Of a stretch of 64,000 nt of DNA, positions 61,401 through 64,000 are shown one piece after another; position 1 is the first letter of the stretch, and the number at the start of each line of letters is the position of its first letter. The stretch spans positions 4,464,001 through 4,528,000 of the forward strand of contig JBBELK010000298.1 in the NCBI GenBank assembly GCA_037783545.1, given 5' to 3'. A model generated the notes under the pieces. It did no database searches, was not told the origin of the DNA, and saw only the letters and a program-made list of their open reading frames with translations. Source of the stretch: Henricia sp. BOLD:AAB3569. Its lineage: Eukaryota; Echinodermata; Asteroidea; Spinulosida; Echinasteridae. A program made the translations under genes and the position numbers.

Positions 61401-63755
61401 TGGACTCTTGTCGACTCCAGTAGCTCTATTAAATGGAGTGCGCCCTCAATATTGCAGCTTGTTAATCTACCCAACATTAACCCAATGCACTTATTGACCC
61501 GGACAGGATACGAACCCGGGCCATAATACCGCTGCCATCAGGAGATCACCAGAACCGTTTTGCTTCAACTAGATGGCTACCTTGCCAAGGCACAGAACCC
61601 TATCAGCACTCGGATTGTGGTATTCCCCCTAACAGTTCACCAAATATAGCTTGGGTTAATGAAGCAATTGAGATTAAGTGTCTTGCCCACGGACACAAAC
61701 ACATTGGCACAAGTGGGGCTCAAACCCGTAACCCTTCGATCACGAGCACGGCTGTATACCCACTAAACCACATGTGCTGCCACGTGTGGTCAGACTTACT
61801 AGGTCTGCTTGTGGTTGCTTCGTGGGGACCCGGCTGTTCTTTTTCTGGCTCCACATGTTCCTCCGGGTTTTGGTCGTTGACCTTCCTCTTTTCGTGACTA
61901 GTTTCTTTGATTAACCTACAGTAAAAGAATCAATTTACATTATCTTTGAAAACACAGATTGAGAGTGTGAAATTTCGGAGTGGTTATAATGAGAAAAATA
62001 GAACACATATCAAAATCTCATCAACCATGAAGTGGGAGGGGTAATCAAAAACGTCATCTGGTCATGCTCCTTTAATCAAATTGTGACAATTCAAATTTTT
62101 GAAAGATGACAACAATAGCTAGGGACTTGGAGATCTGTGACGTCGTCGCCCGCGCATTGGGTACACTAATACCATTCAGTTTCACAACGCATTCTTGCCG
62201 TGTCTAATGTTGCGCATCATGAAAAATAAGCTCTAAAACATCACAGCATTGTTTAAATTTGTTTAACCTTTTAAATAGATACTCAAAATAAAGCATACTT
62301 TCCGATGACACGCATTTAAAAAAAACAAATTATATTGGGGCGCAGCAAGATGTTTGTTTAATAGTGAGATTTTTGGTCCAAAAAAGGCAGTTCGTGTTGC
62401 ATGACAGACTTGTGAAACCGCCGACAGTTTAGGGAGATTGTTGTTTGTGTTTGTGCCAAAATTGTGCCAATGTTTGTGCCAAGAAAACATTTAATTTGGT
62501 TTTTGTTTTTAGCCCACAAAAATAATAAATGGCTCGTTTTTGCAAACGTCATCAAGTGCGTAGTCTTCATTTTGGCGTGACAAAGCTTTAGTTTAGAGCA
62601 AAATGAGACAGCGTATTGAACTGATCAGACTTAGATAATTCTTTGCTGGCGCTGTGGGGGCGCTTCATACTGCATCGCTTTAAACAAATTTATTTTGAGG
62701 TTTTTCAGAGCTGCAGAAGACGTTACTTTTGAAGGCTTCTTGCGTAGGTTGCCGCATTCCTCTGAAGTTCCGTCTTGAGGTCACCCTTTGGCAAGTTGTC
62801 CAAGGCCTCCCTAAATGTTTGCTTGACTTGTCCAATGTCTTGGTGTCTGCCTGCAGAAGCTGCAGATTATTACAAAAAGGAACAAATGAAAAGTACAGGT
62901 AGATACGGTTGGAAAAGGAGGTTGGGGGAGGAGGAAGGGGGAGAGATGGTGTAGTAAGAGAGAGTGTGGCTTTGTACTACTGTGTCAGTGTTGATCAGTA
63001 AACTGTTATTAAATGTTACAGGCTAGCTATGCCAACGATCCTATTCTAAAGGCTTTCCAAACAATATTAACTTAAAGGCACAGGCTCGTCAGCAATGCGT
63101 GCGCGCCAAATTCGTGCCACGAAATACGCAGCTCCATTGCCTTTGCTATGGAGCTGCGTATTTCGTGGCACGAATTTGGCACGCGCTCATTGTTGACGAG
63201 CCTGTGTCTTTAACTTAAGACTACCCTAGCAATAACTTGGGGTAAATAACAGATAAATCTGTTACGTCCCAACTAACAATCACGCCCGTGAACACATTTA
63301 CAAATACCACAACTAAATTGAGATTCCTAGTTACGGCGTAACAAATTTGTAAATTTGGAGATTCCTAATCGCGTTGCAACAGCGACGCATGCGTTTGTAA
63401 CATGAGGTAACGTATAAAGACCATGCCCATAGGCCATAGACCCCTTGCACGGCGGCCATGACTGAGGGCAGGTTTTCATATTTAAATGATGTGACAATGT
63501 AGATCCACAAAGTGCCTACCAGTGCATCACGCACTGTGACAATGTGACTGCCCCCTGTCATGGCTGCCGTGCAAGGGGTCTATTGGATTGCATTTTTTTA
63601 CACATCAGACATCACATTCACAAACGTTTAACCCGACTTGTCATGCTTGTGCATGATCCATCAGCATGATCAGGCCTACCCGGTGATTGTTCTTTTTCAT
63701 TGTTGCTGAGCTTTCTAGCCAGCAAATGAACAAAGCGTTGTGCTTTCTTTTCCAT
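37383..63755 (-). CDS. Unrecognised large nuclear-type protein with PIP box (at least 17 exons)
   Basis: Seventeen GT-AG exons on the minus strand join in phase from ATG at 63755: 63755-63680, 62859-62727, 61915-61800, 60281-60030, 58766-58684, 58326-58220, 56655-56605, 55483-55399, 53718-53639, 48893-48741, 47405-47282, 45469-45305, 42789-42616, 41974-41894, 39964-38288, 37781-37615 and 37459-37383. That gives about 1200 aa. Residues 1-220 are charged; about 200-475 look like amphipathic helices (for example LKELQDFILHILLWAR, ASFDDLVAAILSIFVDVSIV, NMLLQVTQATAQD). From about 476 the chain is acidic then Ser/Lys-rich and probably disordered, with several NLS-like clusters. QSSILTFF at 788-795 fits the PCNA-interacting consensus Q-x-x-I-x-x-F-F. 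I do not recognise the family; nuclear DNA-replication or repair work is inference. A last exon may be 35710-35670 (phase fits, ends in TAA), or the protein may stop by read-through at 37354. Confidence 0.8.
37615..37781 (-). CDS. PIP-box gene exon 16, Ser-rich
   Basis: A 167-bp exon, acceptor tttgtttcgtag, donor GTGATT. Encodes NYSEGSSPSCKSRTPARAGS then LPPRDSDASLSQSNKKGRNT; low-complexity, basic and Ser-rich like exon 15. Confidence 0.65.
38288..39964 (-). CDS. PIP-box gene exon 15, large exon with PIP box
   Basis: A 1677-bp phase-0 open exon encoding residues 561-1119. It opens with an acidic block (ESSEEEDDDNFSDVENPEIE), then alternates Ser/Pro/Lys stretches. NLS-like clusters include KNRGRKKVKQ, PQKKRTLK, AKKQKK and KRPRMKPK. 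The PIP box lies at 39260-39283, within HNQSSILTFFTPVRR. SP and TP sites are frequent, suggesting phosphorylation. Long antisense open frames here are shadows of its codon bias. Confidence 0.88.
39260..39283 (-). other. PCNA-interacting protein (PIP) box, QSSILTFF
   Basis: The eight codons read Gln-Ser-Ser-Ile-Leu-Thr-Phe-Phe, matching all four key positions of the consensus (Q1, I4, F7, F8), with TPVRR behind it; basic residues after the box are common in strong PIP motifs. It sits in a predicted disordered region, as is usual. Binding is inferred. Confidence 0.7.
40033..40470. mobile_element. GGGCTGCTTTCGAGCGC element next to PIP-box gene exon 15
   Basis: Inverse-orientation relative of 21739-22195; its left end lies about 70 bp upstream (in gene sense) of the exon 15 acceptor. 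The right terminal repeat is eroded. Confidence 0.82.
41141..41169. repeat. (GAT)n microsatellite
   Basis: Nine tandem gat units. Confidence 0.9.
41894..41974 (-). CDS. PIP-box gene exon 14
   Basis: An 81-bp phase-0 exon, acceptor gatttcttacag, donor GTGAGC. Encodes NEADVLNSSLDAIIDEVDGF then MEGLDTK (residues 534-560), a short acidic helix. Confidence 0.8.
42040..42429. mobile_element. TTAA-flanked AGGAGCGTGACCAGAT element
   Basis: TTAA at 42040-42043 and 42426-42429 flank inverted ends aggagcgtgaccagat and complement. A right-half fragment is at about 61960-62080. Lies between exons 13 and 14 of the PIP-box gene. Confidence 0.82.
42616..42789 (-). CDS. PIP-box gene exon 13, start of disordered half
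   Basis: A 174-bp phase-0 exon, acceptor tgatgtgtgtag, donor GTAAGT. Encodes ILSDQDNASQDLPNEDSQGG… then GLVFFTDTSRDKDLAQLVD (residues 476-533); Asp/Asn/Ser-rich. Confidence 0.8.
42840..43308. repeat. Dispersed repeat shared with 15280-15760
   Basis: atattagctccc, taccatacctcatata and gccatcttttcattcaactt match the 15-kb copy in reverse order. Confidence 0.55.
43309..43659. mobile_element. GACCCCGTTCTCACTAG MITE
   Basis: Left end gaccccgttctcactagag, right end tctctggtaagaacgagg; same family as 6447-6853. Confidence 0.8.
43711..43966. mobile_element. TGGGTCATTCT palindromic MITE
   Basis: Very close to 17990-18252, including the interior ggacatattctttaaa block. Confidence 0.85.
44291..44576. 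mobile_element. ACTTGTTGAGATCC MITE with GGATGTCGTCATCC words
   Basis: Ends acttgttgagatcc and ggatctcaacaagt; the interior repeats ggatgtygtcatcc-like palindromes five or six times. Confidence 0.78.
44604..45240. mobile_element. Element shared with 57664-58084, carrying a nested MITE
   Basis: gcggataccrtgcgttt … gtgcgtccacgctgggca … gtgatataagaatatact … matches 57.7-58.1 kb, where the nested piece is absent. Confidence 0.78.
44716..44954. mobile_element. Nested GGGACCATTAGAAATG MITE, TA-flanked
   Basis: Ends gggaccattagaaatgatac and gtaccatttctaatggtccc with TA outside both; absent from the sister element at 57.7 kb, so it is a later insertion. Confidence 0.85.
45305..45469 (-). CDS. PIP-box gene exon 12
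   Basis: A 165-bp phase-0 exon, acceptor ccaccacag, donor GTAAGA. Encodes MTIEIPPKFFLWLYGVAPEA then KLSIVKYLMEEAPRDYLEKL; the last clearly folded segment (to residue 475). Confidence 0.83.
45661..46565. mobile_element. CTGGGGTCGATTTCACTAA DNA element, 905 bp
   Basis: Ends ctggggtcgatttcactaa and ttagtgaaatcgaccccag. The interior has cgatgcaaatcgcaagt-type words and short open frames of no recognisable protein. A partial copy is at 22270-22513. Confidence 0.75.
46785..46935 (+). mobile_element. tRNA-derived SINE head
   Basis: ggcctagtggtctagttca (A box), gtgggttcgaatcctggg (B box) then gtgtgacccttgagcgaggcac, the body joint seen in the other tRNA-SINE family. Confidence 0.65.
47282..47405 (-). 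CDS. PIP-box gene exon 11
   Basis: A 124-bp exon, acceptor ttgtcttgcag, donor GTAAGA, ending in phase 0. Encodes HVMNNKPNLLTNELFIKYVY then SFSRDLLQDHQEAVRDITH. Confidence 0.82.
47638..47884. mobile_element. TGGGTCTTTCTATAAATTAG palindromic MITE
   Basis: Diverged third member of the 17990-18252 family, with both ends intact. Confidence 0.8.
47982..48195. mobile_element. TACACTACTCACAA Tc1-like MITE
   Basis: Ends tatacactactcacaataag and gtaagtagtgtata; the interior atacaaaatcattcaagtgg…aataaaatatctgcg is shared with 2535-2625. Confidence 0.7.
48741..48893 (-). CDS. PIP-box gene exon 10
   Basis: A 153-bp exon, acceptor ctctttattgcag, donor GTCTGC. Encodes DVQESREADGKKTLSRILQV and SSHQLNMLLQVTQATAQDSS; the other two frames are closed. 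Confidence 0.8.
49093..49534. mobile_element. TGCATAGTTCCGA element, best-preserved copy
   Basis: Left end tgcatagttccgacctgtcaa, right end ttgggcaatctcggaactatgca; 442 bp. Same family as 2012-2524, 19004-19452 and 20061-20508. Confidence 0.82.
49612..49765 (+). mobile_element. Ser/Leu-type tRNA-derived SINE head
   Basis: taccatggctgagcggttta (A box), long variable arm, gctggttcgatatctggca (B box), then tcggaatttcctcgtccg and aatacttaaccagagct, which is the junction to the body seen at 53313-53575. Confidence 0.7.
50644..50884. mobile_element. GGGGCCAATTTCAT MITE, diverged
   Basis: Right end gcgccatgaaattggcccc is clear; the left end is eroded (cagctccatgaactttg). Confidence 0.65.
51976..52843 (-). 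CDS. Possible small two-exon gene inside intron 9 of the PIP-box gene
   Basis: Exon 52843-52709 opens with ATG and encodes 45 residues (MSESQTEMSFSCMARRRLAS…) to a perfect GTAAGT donor in phase 0. A good acceptor (attcatttttcag) at 52050 continues in phase (FNSEGDKAPTTRCIRGQGVK…) to TGA at 51978-51976, giving 69 aa. Beyond the TGA the same frame stays open for about 65 codons. Other frames here are also protein-like, and a separate open stretch (51653-51425, containing EEVYLAFGREQPTHVHSFPI) could be a further exon. No family recognised. Confidence 0.28.
53313..53575 (+). mobile_element. SINE body and 3' part
   Basis: ccgactgacctagcagt … gagcaaggcacttaaccagag … ggatgtaaagccattggttc … ggtgtctctggctgt … atgtatctcaatgtttaggt. 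Fragments of the same family are at 10795-10990 and 48990-49085. Confidence 0.7.
53639..53718 (-). CDS. PIP-box gene exon 9
   Basis: An 80-bp exon, acceptor tgattgaccatcag, perfect donor GTAAGT. Encodes ASSLASFDDLVAAILSIFVD then VSIVLS. Phase joins exon 8 upstream and the distant exon 10 downstream, across a 4.7-kb intron. Confidence 0.78.
54540..55260 (+). mobile_element. tRNA-derived SINE split between A and B boxes by a DNA element
   Basis: Left piece: gcgggatagctcagttggta…gagc (to 54566). Right piece from 55153: ggccatgaaagccaaggacc tgggttcgaatcccagt. Joined, they give a complete tRNA-like head. Confidence 0.75.
54567..55152. mobile_element. AATAGACCGATCC DNA element inserted in a SINE
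   Basis: Ends aatagaccgatccgataagc and its near complement gcttactggatcggtctatt; 586 bp, very rich in CACGTG/GCGTG words in the right half. Confidence 0.78.
55399..55483 (-). CDS. PIP-box gene exon 8
   Basis: An 85-bp exon, acceptor cttctgtgcacag, donor GTACAG, ends in phase 0. Encodes LKELQDFILHILLWARIHHG then NHKQENVQ, a strongly amphipathic helix. Confidence 0.78.
56307..56430. repeat. 62-bp perfect tandem duplication
   Basis: tcggtaaaattatggaaatc … ctgagttttgttattg occurs twice in exact succession, suggesting a recent slip or an assembly artefact. Confidence 0.9.
56605..56655 (-). CDS. PIP-box gene exon 7 (51 bp)
   Basis: A very short exon, acceptor tcatttgtggcag, donor GTATGA, phase 2 in and out. 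Encodes SVIIAETDACFATTNTER. Supported by its phase fit on both sides rather than by length. Confidence 0.7.
56860..57625. repeat. GATCGT/ACGATC-rich element interrupted by a MITE
   Basis: Dense tacgattag, gatcgt, cgaccag words before and after the GGGGCCAATT MITE at 57129-57364. Confidence 0.65.
57129..57364. mobile_element. GGGGCCAATTTCAT MITE nested in GATCGT-rich element
   Basis: Ends ggggccaattgcatagaga and catctatgaaattggcccc. Confidence 0.8.
57664..58084. mobile_element. Uninterrupted sister of the element at 44604-45240
   Basis: gcggataccatgcgtttctg … gtgcgtccacgctgggca …; its right part is a hairpin (gagggtgatataagaatata against tatattctcatatcaccctc). Confidence 0.78.
58220..58326 (-). 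CDS. PIP-box gene exon 6
   Basis: A 107-bp exon, acceptor ctttcttgacag, donor GTTAGG. It encodes QAHVSGSIRLLKQEILAGFD then VVDSKVFIRCLADCL (residues 221-255), two predicted helices. Confidence 0.8.
58448..58587. mobile_element. ATAGACCC-family MITE (copy 2)
   Basis: atagagcctttgcatggcagc … gtcatggccgctggtgcag…ctctat; same family as 29125 and 63439. Confidence 0.75.
58684..58766 (-). CDS. PIP-box gene exon 5
   Basis: An 83-bp exon, acceptor gttttaactgcag, donor GTAAGT, ending in phase 0. It encodes PHAYAALRSPSSFSEFLKSL then HPNDDIP (residues 193-220). Confidence 0.8.
58803..58940. mobile_element. CGAGTTTAGGCAG palindromic MITE
   Basis: Ends cgagtttaggcagtctattc…gacac and gtgtcaagaacagtctgcct…actcg; lies just upstream, in gene sense, of exon 5 of the PIP-box gene. 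Confidence 0.78.
59467..59697. mobile_element. GGGGCCAATTTCAT MITE, well preserved
   Basis: Ends ggggcgaatttcatggcgct and gcgccatgaaattggcccc-like; the interior aatacacatcacatacga is shared with 19.8 and 20.8 kb. Confidence 0.82.
60030..60281 (-). CDS. PIP-box gene exon 4
   Basis: Acceptor tgttcttatgatatag, donor GTATGC, 252 bp, residues about 109-192. It starts with a basic NLS-like cluster (SKMKKAAHRKQR), then an acidic stretch, then PFVYNMYADDAQSKVVDSLR and KLSVEEKPRLG. Confidence 0.8.
60525..60870. repeat. Degenerate 105-130-bp tandem repeat
   Basis: Three imperfect repeats around (g/c)cgcaaatcatgtctgc(a/c)gat…atttt…, at about 60550, 60680 and 60780, each with gacaaaaacrccaccgtgcc nearby. 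Confidence 0.65.
61503..61785 (-). mobile_element. tRNA-derived SINE, minus orientation
   Basis: Same family as 12598-12935: reverse B box gtggggctcaaacccg, cttaatctcaattgcttc, …atggcagcggtat in minus sense; adjoins exon 3 of the PIP-box gene. Confidence 0.72.
61800..61915 (-). CDS. PIP-box gene exon 3, charged linker
   Basis: Acceptor ttttactgtag and a perfect donor GTAAGT. Encodes about residues 70-108, rich in Glu/Lys/Pro (KETSHEKRKVNDQNPEEHVE), probably disordered. Confidence 0.75.
62727..62859 (-). CDS. PIP-box gene exon 2
   Basis: Acceptor ataatctgcag, residues 26-69: ASAGRHQDIGQVKQTFREAL then DNLPKGDLKTELQRNAATYA, predicted helical. Donor GTAACG is non-optimal; without splicing the frame hits TAA at once, and the phase fits exon 3. 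Confidence 0.7.
63072..63213. mobile_element. TTAA-flanked palindromic MITE (copy B)
   Basis: TTAAAGGCACAGGCTCGTC at both ends facing inward. The longer loop contains a second perfect hairpin (cgtgccacgaaatacgcagc and complement) absent from copy A. Confidence 0.82.
63439..63580. mobile_element. TA-flanked GACCCCTTGCACGGC palindromic MITE (copy 3)
   Basis: Ends gaccccttgcacggcggcca and tggctgccgtgcaaggggtc with TA immediately outside both. Confidence 0.82.
63680..63755 (-). CDS. PIP-box gene exon 1 (start codon)
   Basis: ATG at 63755 begins MEKKAQRFVHLLARKLSNN, an amphipathic basic helix, and ends in phase 1 at donor GTAGGC. The phase and sense join cleanly to exon 2. Upstream sequence to the window end should hold the promoter; no TATA box is evident. 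Confidence 0.7.
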
Positions 63756-64000
63756 TTTAACATTTCCCATTTAGCAAGTTCAACAACACATTCTCGTTGA
63801 CCACGTGCACTTTATCGCTAGGTTTTAAATGCGCACAATACACATATGTCCTACACCTAGACGTAGTGTACGCATCCAGAAACGTATTTCGTTTCGGTGT
63901 TGTCGCCCGTCTAAGTAACATTTTATTGTACAAGTGAAAGACCTCTTCCTATTGGTTGCGCGTTTATCCATCCGATCGTACCTTATGCATACGAGTCGAA

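Overview
The window is animal nuclear DNA, with large introns, GT-AG splice sites and very many short transposon remnants. Best guess is a marine invertebrate deuterostome, probably an echinoderm or close relative. That rests on a highly vertebrate-like protein gene, the many tRNA-headed SINEs, a foldback element resembling those known from sea urchins, and the frequency of the TACATGTA word. The species cannot be named from sequence alone.

Two protein genes are well supported. (1) On the + strand, 6971-26240, is a complete NADPH-cytochrome P450 reductase (POR). It has 14 coding exons whose phases all join, giving 675 aa with an N-terminal membrane anchor and FMN, FAD and NADPH domains. It is a microsomal electron donor for P450s and other haem enzymes. 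(2) On the - strand, 63755 down to about 37383, is a gene of at least 17 exons whose phases also all join (about 1200 aa). The N-terminal 560 residues look helical. The rest is charged, Ser-rich and probably disordered, with NLS-like clusters and a PCNA-interacting motif (PIP box, residues 788-795). I do not recognise the family; a nuclear replication or repair role is inference. The genes converge, with repeat-filled DNA at 27-37 kb. A weakly supported 69-aa two-exon gene may lie inside intron 9 of gene 2.

Most of the rest is mobile DNA. 1-6.9 kb: a 700-bp element shared with 30.5 kb, hairpins, a Tc1-like 659-bp palindrome, a hAT-type element with an 8-bp target duplication, and a foldback element nested in an older element. 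POR introns: paired MITEs in intron 1, duplicated DNA around a SINE in intron 4, a GTCGTG-rich block in intron 8, SINEs in introns 5 and 9. Intron 10 carries a ~1-kb tandem duplication followed by three broken partial copies of exon 11. 27-37 kb: many TA- or TTAA-flanked palindromic MITEs and a run of tRNA-derived SINEs. 40-64 kb: gene 2 introns hold further copies of the same families, several nested.

No rRNA, functional tRNA or CRISPR array was seen. The POR promoter and 5' untranslated exon were not located.
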